The notes under the pieces: model-generated
Databases searched by the model: none
Seen by the model: only the letters and a program-made list of their open reading frames with translations
What the model was told of the DNA's origin: nothing
Shown: positions 22,207-33,217 of the stretch, one piece after another
Position numbering within the stretch: position 1 is the first letter of the stretch
How the letters are laid out: each line of letters opens with the position of its first letter
NCBI GenBank assembly: GCA_963978905.1
Contig: OZ022261.1
Location: 24,611,686-24,675,685, forward strand
Length of the DNA stretch: 64,000 bases
Origin: Trichostrongylus colubriformis
Lineage: Eukaryota; Nematoda; Chromadorea; Rhabditida; Trichostrongylidae
Direction: 5' to 3'
Program-made: the position numbers and the translations under genes

Positions 22207-22981
22207 CTCATGTTCTTCAAAGTGACAGGAACAGCAGTAGATGTATGCAACTTGACGATTCCAAAAAATCGGTCCATCAAAACTGATATTAACTGTCATT
22301 TTTTCATGCCCTTAATTCACGAAATTCACCGGCAGCATCATCTTGAAGAGATCTTCGATCTTACCCGAACAATGATTTTTCCGGAAAATCACATAAACCC
22401 AGACGGGTTTCGTTTCTGATCTGGTGGCTTCCATCGCGATCGATCGCCACAACTTTGATACACGTTCACAACTGAAATCCACAAGAATCATTTGAAATTC
22501 TTTTGAAGCAATACGTAATCCGAAAAGATTTATATCACGGGTATTTAATGGAGAAAGACCGGGCTCCCGAAAATCGGTCCACTCCAATCTGCTTTATGTA
22601 ATGCGTGCGGGAGGCACAGCTGGGATCTTGGAATTGGGCCAGAAGGGACGTTAATGGACCCAACTGGTCCCCGCCTTCGACTAATAGAGAGCGAAAGGCA
22701 ACTTGCAACCTCAGTAATGTTCTTGCAGATATGAAATTTGTAGGAAAATAGTTTCAGAGATTACTGTTCAAGTTGGCGGGAAACCGCAAAATATGAAAGA
22801 GGAAGCCTGGCGGAGAGTGTTGAAATGCGGGTAGTGTTGAAAGTTGTTGTGTTGTTTTATAACTGAACACCAACAAGGGATGATAAATATGACCAAACCG
22901 AGTTCTGTCCTTCAACGATAGAAGACGTAGGACTTTTCGTGCGAGTGTCCGAGGCAATGCCCCCAGGGGGTCCGCCCACAT
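22207..22981 (-). CDS. F-box protein, partial
   Basis: Exon 1 (ATG at 22981) reads MWADPLGALPRTLARKVLRL then LSLKDRTRFG. Exon 2 (22471-22365, acceptor TGGATTTCAG, donor GTAAGA) reads CERVSKLWRSIAMEATRSET ... FRKNHCS. Exon 3 (22282-22207, acceptor TTAATATCAG, donor GTATAT) reads LMDRFFGIVKLHTSTAVPVT. Exons 2 and 3 join in phase across an 82-nt intron. Joined, exons 1 and 2 give LP..L...VL.LLSLKDR.RF...RVSKLWR, the F-box signature that binds Skp1 in SCF ubiquitin ligases. The exon 1 donor is unclear: the F-box frame needs phase 2, but the best site nearby (G/GTCATA) is phase 1, so the gene may be broken or use GTTGGT about 25 bases later. A competing frame over exon 1 is also open. Confidence 0.5.
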
Positions 22982-23186
22982 TTCTGCGTCTCGCCACTTG
23001 TCCGCGATCCACCACCAACACGCTCGTTTCTATGTGCACCTCTGCGAGTCCTGGAGTCGTCGACGAGGATGCAAAAGAAGCTGGCCGGGCACTTTCACAG
23101 CTTACGACCAATGCTGTGATGCACTCTTCACTGACCAGATTGTCACCTATAAAATAAGAAGTGATCTGCATATTCGCGTGGACGAG

Positions 23187-23405
23187 CTATCGCGTCAGAG
23201 CCACAGTTTTTTGCATAAAAGTGATATATGAGATAAAAATAGCCTGGCTGACCACTGCCAGACGCCTCATCAACCATTCACGATGAATTGGGCAAGGCGA
23301 AAGGTGCTCAAGCAGAAAATATATGAAATTTCTTGGTACTTCCTGTTTCTCCAGCACATTTGTTGCACAGCAAATCGATAGTGCTACAATAATCCAATTT
23401 TTCAC
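23187..23405 (-). CDS. Possible signal-peptide exon
   Basis: An ATG at 23405 opens MKNWIIVALSICCATNVLEK, with one lysine, a hydrophobic core and a plausible cleavage site, as in secreted nematode proteins. A donor-like GTACCA follows QE. The downstream exon is unknown: a strong acceptor near 23152 leads into DNLVSEECITALVVSCESAR, which overlaps the F-box exon in another frame. Confidence 0.25.
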   Translation of the reverse strand: MKNWIIVALSICCATNVLEKQEVPRNFIYFLLEHLSPCPIHREWLMRRLAVVSQAIFISYITFMQKTVALTR

Positions 23406-23954
23406 TTTTTTGATTTCACTAGTTCCAAATCGGGGTACGGTTCAGTACCTACCACTACTCTGATCAAATTATCTGAAGAACGCGATTACGGTGTGCACTA
23501 AGCGTGATTCAATTGCCGTGAATAGTGGCTGAAAGCCCATAAAGGACACCTGCTGCCACGGGCAGTCCTCTCTAAGCGCGGAGGATTTATCTGTTTTCAT
23601 TGAAATGGTTCTGATCGGATACGATTGAAAAAAAGAAGGGGGGCACGTGTTTTTCTCTGAGCTGAACGTATTTCAACAGTTTCTCTTATCAAGAATGGGA
23701 ATCTCGCCGGTCACAATCATTTGCCTATTCGATGCCGACGGAAACATCCAATATATGAACAACTGTTCAATAGAATGGGGAAAAAATCAGCCGAATGAGC
23801 AGATGATTGATTCGTTTTGATGTAGTAGTGATGGGTGTGTATCGGTAGGACGGAATTTCGCACCGTGCGTCCGCGATATGAGCGATCTAAGGGGGCCATA
23901 TGTAATTTGGTCCCCAAGCAATTACGTGTCCCGTGCTTTGTTTTTAGGCATATG
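23406..23954. other. No supported gene
   Basis: Short ORFs only. Confidence 0.35.
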
Positions 23955-24035
23955 CGCTTTAGGACCCACTTACATACAGCACCCTAACTAGCACGCATCG
24001 CGTCGCACGCTGCACGCCGATTACGATTTCATGCT
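23955..24035. repeat. Fragment of the GTGTGTACCC MITE family
   Basis: GGACCCACTTACATACAGCA and AACTAGCACGCATCGCGTCG match the right half of the 26540 and 52628 copies. Confidence 0.45.
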
Positions 24036-24469
24036 TTGACGAAACACTCATTAGTAAATGAACAGAATAATATGAAATTTCGTTAGAATAACATGAGTCA
24101 TTGAATTCGGTCGAACTCGCCAATTAAAATGATCTCGGAGACTAAGATAGTTTTAAAAGCTGGACGGGTGTCATAGAAGTATATGAAAATACTACGTGCG
24201 ATAAATCCGCTATGTGTTAGTAATTTTGAGGTGCGAACGAAAACTAAAGGTGAATGGATTGCGCTCTGCACTTCCGTCACAGTGCGTTGCTAGGTGAAAA
24301 TAGCTATAATTAGCCTATTCTTGAACAGGAACTATTCGCGGGGCTGTGGCTGACTGTGATATCGGAGAGGCTTCTTAAGTACGTATGCTCTAAGAAAGTT
24401 CAACCACAAGCTTTCACTAGTATAACTCGCAATGAGTTGTGGGGGTTTTATAGGTAAGACAGCATTTCG

Positions 24470-24686
24470 CAGCACGGCACACAGTAATCCCTTCAGAACC
24501 AAACCACATGCGACGCACATAGCTCGCATGGCGCGTCTCATGCAGCGTTACGAAATTCTGTTCTATCCCGAGCAACAGTCACCGAGTGTCGTAGGAACCG
24601 CAATCATCTCCTCTTACGGTCACAGTTTCTTCCCAGACCCGAACACGGTTCCTGGCAAACAGCTTACACGAACGTTTTCCTTGTAA
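24470..24686 (+). CDS. Tentative terminal exon
   Basis: After the acceptor GTAATCCCTTCAG at about 24499, the frame RMARLMQRYEILFYPEQQSP ... YGHSFFPDPNTVPGKQL is open to TAA at 24684. A second frame is also open over the same stretch and also looks plausible, so confidence is low. No family. Confidence 0.2.
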
Positions 24687-24755
24687 TTGCTCATAGTATC
24701 TATCACCCCTTAAAAAACTGAGCAATTAGGGTTGCAATGTCCAAATCAAACTTTG

Positions 24756-25017
24756 TCACACATGGGAGTGGAAGATTATAAGATTACTGATTTGTTCCAA
24801 ACACAAGTTATAGAGTGTTTTTCGAACTTTGATTTTCCTCCTGCCTCGATGAGCATTAGTTGATATTCGTGCGAACCACTCTCCGTTAGCGTCTAGATAT
24901 CCACTGCACGCTCGAGGTGGGAGGCAGCGGGTAGATTTGACAAATGAACACTTCCGTGGAATGCATGAGTAAAAAAACTCCTGTTTTTTTAAGTGTTCTA
25001 CTGCACTTGTCAAGGAT
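24756..25017 (-). CDS. Terminal exon of a cysteine-containing protein
   Basis: Acceptor GGTTTTCTTCAG, then 86 codons to TGA, entered in phase 2: SLTSAVEHLKKQEFFYSCIP, then KCSFVKSTRCLPPRACSGYL, DANGEWFARISTNAHRGRRK and a hydrophobic tail. Five cysteines and many basic residues suggest a secreted or basic protein, but no family is recognised. No AATAAA was seen close by. The upstream exon is unresolved. Confidence 0.4.
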
Positions 25018-25249
25018 CTGAAGAAAACCTACTACTTCCTTTTTTCCCGATAACTGACAGTGATGTCTTCAAGACGTCATGTGCTAGACCGCAACGTTAA
25101 CAACATAGTCACAAACAGACACGAGCACTTTGGACATGCTGTCATCACTCAGCATTCTGACGGGATTCCATATTCAAGAAACAGCTGAATAGTTACACCA
25201 CTAGTACGCTATCACAGCATCACCCCTCCTTCGGTTAAATGCACGTGGA

Positions 25250-25760
25250 CGCCTTTTAAAGGCACCGCCAGGGTGGAGGAGAGAACGAGAACTGTGAAGA
25301 AGATTGTCTGCGAAAGACATTCCAGTGCAGGAAAGATGATCTGTGGCGAAACTCTCTTTGAAAAACGTGTTTCGGGGTTTCTATTACGAACTCCCGCGCA
25401 ACCTTTCAGACTGCAAAACGCCAACTTTCCGAGTTGCTGCGAGACAACGCTAGCGGTTGGCAGACATAGACCCTCGTCCGCCCGCATCCACCCCCCACCG
25501 TCTTGGGCCGCCGTCAGACTTCGCGATCCTGAGGTGTCGCGGCTCCGCACGCCAAGTTGCGGTATTGTAAAATCTCATGGTCGCAGTATCGCGTACGAAC
25601 GTGCGACGCCGCAAAATCGCCAAGTCTGACAGCTGCCATGTGAATAGAGGGAGCGAAAGAGAAGAAGGGATAGAGATGGTTTTCGGGTTTCTACTTATCG
25701 GGTTTTTCACCGTTTTTCCCTTTTGCACTATTGATCACATCAATTCTCATTTCCCACAAT
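25250..25760 (+). repeat. Dispersed 400-bp repeat, copy 3 (best preserved)
   Basis: AAGGCACCGCCAGGGTGGAG, ATCTGTGGCGAAACTCTC and a T-rich tail (GGGTTTTTCACCGTTTTTCC) follow the same order as the copies at 9070, 28200 and 41670. Confidence 0.6.
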
Positions 25761-26539
25761 AATTCCGCAATCTGCCAGTGTCAAGCTTAATAGTCTCTTT
25801 GAAAACCTCCACCGTATTTTGTTGCAAGTACATGCAACCCATATACATTTAAATACATTTAAGCGCGATTTCAAAATCGCGCGCGAACGGCAAGCATCTC
25901 TCTGCTTCCGTGTGGGCCCCGTCTGCGAGGTTCTCTCACCGGAGATTCTTTTTTTTTTGGCTCACGCTTTGGCTGAGTCAGCCATCTTCCTTCATCCGTT
26001 TACGACCTCGACGGGTGAGTAAAAATGCAAGCCAGGAAGATTTCCTGATAGTTTTCAACATTCTGTTTTAAAGCTAGGTCATTCTCCATTACCTGTGAGA
26101 CCCTCCCCCTCCCTACACTTTCTATCAAAATGTGTTTCGCTGTATGGACTAATGTCACTGGTCAAGTGCATAACGTTGAAAAACCTTACTTGCACCTTCG
26201 TTCTTTCTTCTTCACGAAGTGCTCTTGCTGAGTGCGACAAAGAGTGTGCAAATTCATTGAGGGATTTCTACTTATGACAATATCGAAAGCAGTTCAAACC
26301 CTGCCCTTTCTGAACATTTGCACATGTCCGGGACAAGAATGGAGCAGTGGTTTTTATCCCGAGATTTTCAGCAGGCATGTCTAGACTCGTGTTATTCCGA
26401 AGTAACAAACGCCCACACGAGGGCTTATATGTACTAATTTGTTGGCGTGATCACGTCAGCCTTGAGTGACTGCCATGAATGTCTTAGGTGGGACGACGTG
26501 AAGTCAACTAGAAACAACATTCACACTACGGTCCATGTG
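25761..26539. other. No firmly supported gene
   Basis: A strong plus-strand donor (CGACGG/GTGAGT) near 26012 and a possible terminal exon near 26216-26276 (LAECDKECANSLRDFYL) suggest exons, but they could not be linked. Confidence 0.3.
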
Positions 26540-26745
26540 AGGGTGAGTAACCACAAAAAAATCTTAAGGCTAGATGCGGCGTGCGAGCTAGGGGTAACGC
26601 ATGTAGTTGGGTCCTGAAGCGCCCTATGTTCAACGATCAGAAAAAGGCGATCGGTACAGGACCTAACTACTTTCAGCGCTCTAGATCGCACGCATCGCGC
26701 TGCTTGCCGCTGTGCAAAATCCTGTTATGTATAGGAGTACACAGC
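26540..26745. mobile_element. MITE of the GTGTGTACCC family
   Basis: The left arm GCGTGCGAGCTAGGGGTAAC ... GTAGTTGGGTCC is answered by the right arm GGACCTAACTACTTTCAGCG ... GATCGCACGCATCGCG, an imperfect inverted repeat. The outer ends (CATGTGAGGGTGAG, ATGTATAGGAGTACACAG) are diverged. Confidence 0.6.
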
Positions 26746-26853
26746 CGCATTAGTCCGGGTCCCTGTTCGATGGCAACCGTTCAATCAGTCGCTTTAGCTG
26801 TGTTTGCCAAATCTGGCCTGTAGTTGAAAACAGTGGATGTATTGTTGGCTTTC

Positions 26854-28935
26854 CTAATGGAGCTTTCTGTTAAACAAATGCCATAACGTATCTAAATCAA
26901 AGCGGATTGCATGTGTAATCCCAAAGGAATTGACCATCGTTGAGCGCATTCTTTAGTAGTATCGGAGGACGAATAAAATGTTGCACTGATGAAGTGGGGT
27001 GAGGGGAGAGTTCCCAGCGTCTTTTGAGGCAAGGGTTTATGTTGCAGACTTCCCCTAGCAAGTAATTTTATACCTTTGTAACAAAAAGGTTGCAGAAGCT
27101 CTAACTGCGACAGGCAAACGAGCAGCTTCGAGGTGCAAGAATTTCAGTGACTCGCAGTGACCCAGCACAGAAGCATTTAAACTTCTTAGTGTCACGAAAC
27201 ATCCGCTATTGCATTGCTGTGAGGCAAGATTAAGTGGCTCAGTGAGGAGCAAAGCCTTTGGACATGATTCACAAATTCTACAGAATAGAAGATCGATGTG
27301 CTTCCAGTAATACCCGTAGGCGTTCACGAAATCCTCATGCCCCTTCTTCTTACATAAAAAGGTCTATGCGGGAACTTCCGGCAGAAATGTACCAAAGTTC
27401 GTCAAGTCAAAATTGAATTTCCCTGGAGAGAAACACCATTGCGAAGTTATGTTTCGTGATGCGGTCGCTTCCTAAAGAGAGCAGCCAAATTTCCTTTTTC
27501 AGATAGCGGACGTAGACTCATTGGCAAAGTCTTAGCACATGGTAGGGGTGTACGTCAGGAGAATCATCCGGTAGGAGCTTGCTTCGCTAGGTATGAAGCG
27601 CGGAAAATTTTTTCATGGTGGTGAAAGACATTTTACCGTTTCCGGATTCGTGTCCAGCGTGTCCGGATCTCAATCCTTGAAATCATCATGTTGCCCCGCC
27701 GACATTTTGCTATTGAAACTCATCCAACATAAGTAACTTTGAATGTAGTCGCAATCATGCCCATTGACGTAAAAACCGAAAGGGTGTCTTGACTGTAACC
27801 ATCGTGGCAGCTGCTCTGAGGCTATTTCTGAATTTCGACGAAGACTCAGAATGTCGCTCTTTTTCAATCTCTCTTCAACATGAACTTGATCAGTTTGGAA
27901 ATAGCTGCTGTTGTCATGAAGAATGGTCCTCATCACTGAGCTATGACAGAAGTGTTGGAATGTCGTTTTTTTTTTGTGCACAGTGAGTTCAGGTCATTCA
28001 ACTAATGCTACCGTGCTAAAATGGTTCGAGAACAGCGCGAGCTCGATCAAATCTCGCGCGCAAAGCGTCTCCGTTATCTGCTCTCGTCTGTATCCTTACT
28101 CCTCTTACCCCGTTTCCCGCTATCACCCGGTTTATGCTTAGCATTAGGCTGAAACGTCGGAAGCACAAAAAAGGAATCTATGCAGCGGCGCTAATATTCG
28201 AAAACGCCTCCTCAAAGGCACAACCAGGCGTAGGGAAAAAATCAAAACTATGAAGATATTCTCGGTTAACAAGCCTAACAAACATTGTAGTCCGGAAGAG
28301 AAGACCTGTGACGGAACTCTCATTGGAAAAGTGCTGCTTGGAGTCCTATGAGGGTCGGTAGCGCTGTAAATCGCGCGCCACGCATCCGTCGGGTAAGTTG
28401 CCGCGAGAGCGCGACAAGCTTCGCGGCCGGCTGACTTGGCTCCTCGCCCGTCTTCATGTAACTCACCGACTAGTGATGCAGAGGACGAAAGGGAAGACGG
28501 GAAAAGGTTTCTGGTTCCTTAATTCTTAGGTTTTAGACCGCTTTATTCCGTTTCTTCTTTACTGCTACACTACTGGTCGCCTCGACATTCATATCCGCGA
28601 CTGCTCCATAGTCTGCTAAAATTACACTCAACGGTGTCTTCATTTGGGATTGGCTAATGGCTTTCCCTAAAACAATTACGTATAAAGTACATTTTTCCGG
28701 CAAGAAAGGCTCCTCGAAAATGGCCAAAGCTATCTTAAACTCACTTTTGCTGAGTTTTTACGGATCTCTGGAGATTGCTAAGGGACTTCAGCTTTTTCAT
28801 CAGATACTTTGACGAATTATTTTCAAGATGATCAACTGAACATGGAAATACAAGCAGCGTGAGCGTCTTTAGCATAATGCTAGGAAAACTGTCATGGAGC
28901 AGCGCTGAGAGCAATAACTGCTTTTCAAAACTCAT
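26854..28935 (-). CDS. Leucine-rich-repeat protein (F-box/LRR-like), three exons
   Basis: Exon 28935-28745 (ATG or a nearby acceptor; donor AA/GTGAGT) reads MSFEKQLLLSALLHDSFPSI, then MLKTLTLLVFPCSVDHLENN. Exon 27277-27074 (acceptor CTTCTATTCTGTAG, donor GTATAA) reads ICESCPKALLLTEPLNLASQ ... LRSLNASVLGHCESLKFLHL. The LxxLxL spacing is LRR-like. The phases fit (2 to 2) across a 1.5-kb intron that carries a dispersed repeat and a Tc1 relic. A phase-compatible last exon, 26950-26854 (STMVNSFGITHAIRFDLDTL, TAG), is less certain. An F-box exon was not seen. The likely role is a substrate receptor or protein-binding scaffold, by resemblance only. Confidence 0.5.
27400..27720 (+). pseudogene. Tc1-like transposase relic
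   Basis: Broken frames read KHHCEVMFRDAV (compare KHP..VMVWG), QENHPVGACFARYE (compare the QDNxPxH block, D changed to E) and LPFPDSCPACPDLNP before a stop (compare WPxxSPDLNPIE). The order and spacing fit a Tc1/mariner DDE transposase, with catalytic positions lost. It sits in the long intron of the LRR gene on the other strand. Confidence 0.4.
28200..28610 (+). repeat. Dispersed 400-bp repeat, copy 4
   Basis: CAAAGGCACAACCAGGCGTA, GACCTGTGACGGAACTCTC, CTCGCCCGTCTTCATG and ACTAGTGATGCAGAGGACGA in the family order, followed by the T-rich tail. Confidence 0.6.
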
Positions 28936-29389
28936 TCGATAAAATAAGGTTGGAAGAGAAGTGTTTTGCTTGGTTCACAAACTAAAATGCGTTAGCATTT
29001 GCTCTTTCTAAAAACCGTCAAGTGTTTGTGCTTTAGCCCATGAATATGCGTAAAACTATACGCTGCTTCAAGACACATCCTCACTTATAGTAGGCTTTCG
29101 GCGCGAAATAAATAGCAGTTGTCGTGTGCCCCTCCTTTTCAAACTCCCTTCATCATGAAGTTTTTGTTCTCACCTCTCTAGGCTGAGTGTCAGTGCAACC
29201 CGTCACTCTCTGTAGCGAGAGGTATGTGACGGTCGTCTTTTGGGATGCCCATGGAGTGAAGTGCACAGGAAGTCCATAAAAATTTGTTGAAACACGAGCC
29301 ACGGATTCTGGAGCAAGGATGCTGTCATGCTGTGCCGCGTATAAGCAACCCCGACTTTCTAGGATCAGTCAGCGGTTGATTCAGTTTTA

Positions 29390-30545
29390 TTAGGTTGTCC
29401 GGAGAATTCTCAGCGTTCTGTATTACTATTTTTTGTACATTCATTGCTGATTAAAAACTCATTCTCCTTATCTCTGTACATCCTAAAGAGAATTTTTCGC
29501 GCTCTCTGATGGTATATTTGCCTCATCATTGCTTGATGAACCCCTTGTGCCAAGCTTTTTCGAAGCATGTCAAAAGAGCAACTTCGTACGATATTCTCTC
29601 CAACTACAAGTTGGGTCAATCCGCAGTAGAAACAGCATGACAAATTAACCAGGTGTGGGGAGTCCAGTAGTGCTGAAGGAAGCACCGTGCGACAATGGCT
29701 TGCCAGGTTCCGTTCTGGAGATTTCAGCCTAGAAGACGAACCTCGTAACGGTCGACCTGAAGCAATACCTGACGAGGATCTGAAGGCGTTTGTGGAGGCT
29801 GAACCATCCCAAACAGTTCGAGACATTGCAGAAAAGCTAGGCGTTGGCGCACCATTATACCTGTAACTACGCCCATCTTGGTGACCATTTCCATGGTCTG
29901 AAACACATTGGGAAGGTGAAAAACTCGACAAGTTGGTGCCCCACAACTTGCGTGACCGACAGGAATCGACAAGCTCGAGGTTTCTTCTTCACTGCTTTTG
30001 CGCTACAGAAACGACCCGTTTTCTGGACCGAATTGTCATCTGTTATGAAAAGTGGATCATGTATGATAACAGGAGACGTTCCGTACAGTGGATGGACGCC
30101 AACGAACCACCGAGGTAATTTCCAAAGACGAATCCTCACAAAAGAAAGATCATTGTCACAGTGTGGTGGTCATCGGCTGATGTGATCCACTATAACTTTT
30201 TGTCACCAGGCCAAACAATCACAGCAGAATCCTACCGTGAAGAAATCGACGAAACGTACCGAAAATTGCGTCAGCAACAGTCACACTTGTCAACAGGAAG
30301 GGTCCAATTTTTTTTCAAGTGACAATACCCGCTCACACGTTTCACAAAACCATCCATAAATTGAACGAATTGGGGGTGGAAGTTCTACCTCATCCACCAT
30401 TTTCTCCAGTCACTTCACTAACCGAGTATCACCTTTTCAAACATTTTCAGAGCTTCCTTGCTGAAAAATACTTCCTCAATCAGGGCCGTTCAAAGTGTTT
30501 TCGTTCAAGATGAAACACTCAAAACGCTGAGACTAATGCTCTACG
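29390..30545 (+). pseudogene. Decayed mariner transposon
   Basis: The left end TTAGGTTGTCCGGAGAATTC is preceded by TA. Broken frames give the N-terminal NYKLGQSAVETA, RNGRPEAIPDEDLKAFVEAE, LVPHNLRDRQ (the WVPHEL motif), CYEKWIMYDNRRRSVQWMD, VTVWW and SPVTSLTEYHLF. The first catalytic aspartate reads Y, the DNARPH block is destroyed and the third aspartate reads E. There are several frameshifts and in-frame stops. The right terminal repeat was not found, so the 3' end is truncated or eroded. It is clearly older than the element at 34684. Confidence 0.7.
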
Positions 30546-30605
30546 CCGAACTTTTTAAGTCTTCTTAATTCACACTTCTTAGAAACAAACACTGAACTTC
30601 TCCTT

Positions 30606-31170
30606 CTCACATTAGATAGCGTGGAGAAGTGTTCGTGAAGGGATTTCTGCGTTCCATGCTGCTAAGGACTACCCTGGTACCGTACCACAGAAGAGGGTCA
30701 GACAAGTACTGACAATCAACCGTCTTCAATAAGACAAGAGCAGGTTTCTTAGCCTCCATGAGGGAGAGTGTTGAGGAAAAAGTACAGCTGCACGTTGATG
30801 ATCCTGGAATGCCGAAAGATGCAGCGTTTTGAGAATGCATCATTGGCTCAAAGATTTTTGATGGTTCATGCTTCTGTGTTGGTTCTTTACTGATCCGATT
30901 TTATCTCGTTTGAATCTAAATGCTCTCTAACAGAAGCTGCTACGTGAAAGCGGTCATGGAGAGGGCTGCTGTGCAGTTGAAGGAGGTAGCAGCGGTGGTA
31001 ATGGTGCAGGAACGCATAGCAGGGAAAGGAGATTATCCGACACGGAAGGAGATTGAAAGCCTTGGGCGCGAAAAAATATGAAGGACGCCAAAGAGCCACT
31101 GGACTGAAATCATGGGTGATGGAATGTCTGCATCTGGTCAGAGCAGTGACTAGCGCGAATATGGAACAAT
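30606..31170 (+). pseudogene. Fragmented coding sequence, unrecognised
   Basis: Successive protein-like blocks lie in different plus frames: AWRSVREGISAFHAAKDYPG, then FLASMRESVEEKVQLHVDDP, then YVKAVMERAAVQLKEVAAVV followed by ERIAGKGDYPTRKEIESLGR, then RATGLKSWVMECLHLV. Gaps between blocks are too short for introns except before 30943, where a strong acceptor (GCTCTCTAACAG) lies. It is either a decayed gene or transposon-derived. No family is recognised. Confidence 0.3.
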
Positions 31171-31623
31171 GTTAGAGAAGAGAAAAAATGGTTCTTTTGA
31201 CCGCTACAGACCCAGAATTGGAAATGGTCTGGGTTAGCCAAACCTGATTCCGAAGGCACATTTCAGAATAATGTTGGTGGGTCGTCGGGTTCAAGCATGA
31301 ATTTGGAGGTTAGAGTACAGAAAAGTGAAAAAACGGATAAAATCACCACATTCTAAAAATGAGGGCACCCCGATTTCCCTAATAGAGTAGGCTTTTGAAC
31401 GAGTTTGAAGGAGTTGTTTTCTTGCCAATTTTCATGTTCTGGTCGGCGATCGATCGACCGACACTCCCATAGTTACGGATTTAAGCTTGGGAGAATTCTT
31501 TTTGCTTTTTTTACGCAATCTTCCGCCTAATTACTTTCTAAACACACCACGGGTAGGGTGATCCGTAATCAATGCAACAAAATTGCTTGCCATTTTCAGC
31601 GCACTTATTAAGGTTTTCAAATG

Positions 31624-32366
31624 TCACGAGAATACATATTTCTTACACTTTCTTCGCCTGAGTAAACCTGCGAAATTTCATGGCTTGCTGTTTCTTTCCG
31701 CCAAGGAAGAACAGTCATTACTTTCTTGGCAGAAAACAGCGACGTCTTCTTCGTTGAAACCGCAGTCCATTGGAGTCGGGAACTTCGCGGTATGCTCGTT
31801 CATATCTGCGGACATCCAGGCGTACGCTGGAGATGGAGGAACTTGACTCCAGTGTTTTTGGAAGGTATATCCTTGCTATCTACCCGAACTCTACACGACA
31901 TCGCTGAAGCTAACCTTTCTTGAAATCTCTTTCTCTACTGCCAGAGCGACTGGACACCTTCTCGCATCTTTTCCATCGGATTTTGTTCCTGGTACGAGGG
32001 CAGAAATCGCTGTTGCTGAAGTGTACTTATGAATGCACTTATTTCCGGCATCGATTTCGAGGAGGAAGAGTCTTTCCAGGTCAGAGTTCACGCGGCTTAG
32101 GTTACTACACTACTATTACCAAGAGCATCTTGTTCTGCGGTCTGTAGGTGTCTCTGGACAAAAGAGAGGATGGATCTGGGACGCAGAGGATGACGGTGAT
32201 AAGAATCGTGCCACAGATGGACTTTTGTTGCAGAACAGTTCTATTTGATGGAAGACCCAATCCCGAGGAAGATGTTGGTTGAAACACATAACATCGTGTA
32301 TTTCTGAAACTATTTTCATGTCGCGTTTTTCATAGATGAAATATGCCATCTCGTATCGTCGGGAGA
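31624..32366 (-). CDS. Four-exon protein, C-terminal part, function unknown
   Basis: Exons 32366-32120, 32015-31915, 31826-31722 and 31667-31624 join in phase (2, 1, 1) across introns of 104, 88 and 54 nt. Acceptors include TTTTCCTTGTCAG and CCTCCATCTCCAG; donors are GTAATA, GTTAGC and GTAATG. The protein runs RRYEMAYFIYEKRDMKIVSE, DVMCFNQHLPRDWVFHQIEL, a Ser-rich linker, PTDRRTRCSCNSDFCPRTRN, KRCEKVSSRSGSRERDFKKA, YAWMSADMNEHTAKFPTPMD, CGFNEEDVAVFCQES and a basic tail RRRKCKKYVFS. Cysteine-rich and basic, so possibly a zinc-binding or secreted protein. An ATG at 32397 could serve as start, but the strong acceptor at 32367 suggests more exons upstream. This is the best internally consistent gene model in the window. 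Confidence 0.65.
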
Positions 32367-32720
32367 CTGACAAGGAAAAGCAAACGTTGTCTTCCATGAC
32401 AAGTCAATTTACGTGAATCAAGACATCACGCAAGACTGCTCATCATACGAATTTGCTGCGACAGTTCGAGAAAAGAGGCAGAAGGTCATAGCTTCACATA
32501 TGATAAGGAGTGGCTCTAATTTCCTATTTCTCTGTTCAGCGACAGTTGAAGGAATGAAGGTGTACAAGCTTGAGCGGCTTCTAGCCTCTCTTTGCGAAAA
32601 AGTACCGGGAGCAGCCTAGCAAGGTAGCAAAACCTTCAATGAAATGGCGACGTGATGACGTAGCGCGCACATTACCGCTAGCCTTCTAGCACCACCCTTG
32701 TCTGATGTCATCATTCGACT

Positions 32721-33217
32721 ATGGCAGTCCCTCTGAAGCAGGAGCTCGAGTTTGTCGATAGTTTCAAAGCCTCGAAATCGTGGGTGGCGAAGTACGTACG
32801 CGAGTGCGGTTCCCGTTTAAGGTGGGTCACGCACTTCGCCACTACCAATAGCCTCCGTCAGAGAAAGGACATGGGAGCGGAGGCAAACGACTTTATAAAA
32901 CGTGTGAGGAACGAAATGAAGTCGCATCCCCCTTCACTTTTTGCCAACGCTGATCAGTCTGGGGTGAACAAGAAGTTGGCTCCCAAGAGGTACGCTTCAT
33001 GGGCAACATTTACCAAGTCGATGACAAAATTTGCAGGACTTTTGCTCCGCTTGGTTCGAAATGGGTGATGAGGGTTGTGCAATCTGCATCATCACTCACG
33101 CATTCTTTTACTGTCATGCCGATAACGTATGCCGACGGGCGGCTTGATGACGAGCACCTTGTAAACGTCCCTAAAAAGGGAGAGGTTTCCCCTCGAAAAT
33201 GGGCACTGGCAGGCTAG
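32721..33217 (+). pseudogene. pogo/Tigger-like transposase fragment
   Basis: Frame 1 reads FKASKSWVAKYVRECGSRLR (end of a CENP-B-type DNA-binding domain), a linker, then FANADQSGVNKKL, which matches the NxDxTG block with the first DDE aspartate. After a frameshift near 32970-33000, frame 2 reads FAPLGSKWVMRVVQSASSLT and HSFTVMPITYADGRL, the next conserved strand. The remaining two thirds of the DDE domain are not recognisable. A dead fragment without visible termini. Confidence 0.55.
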
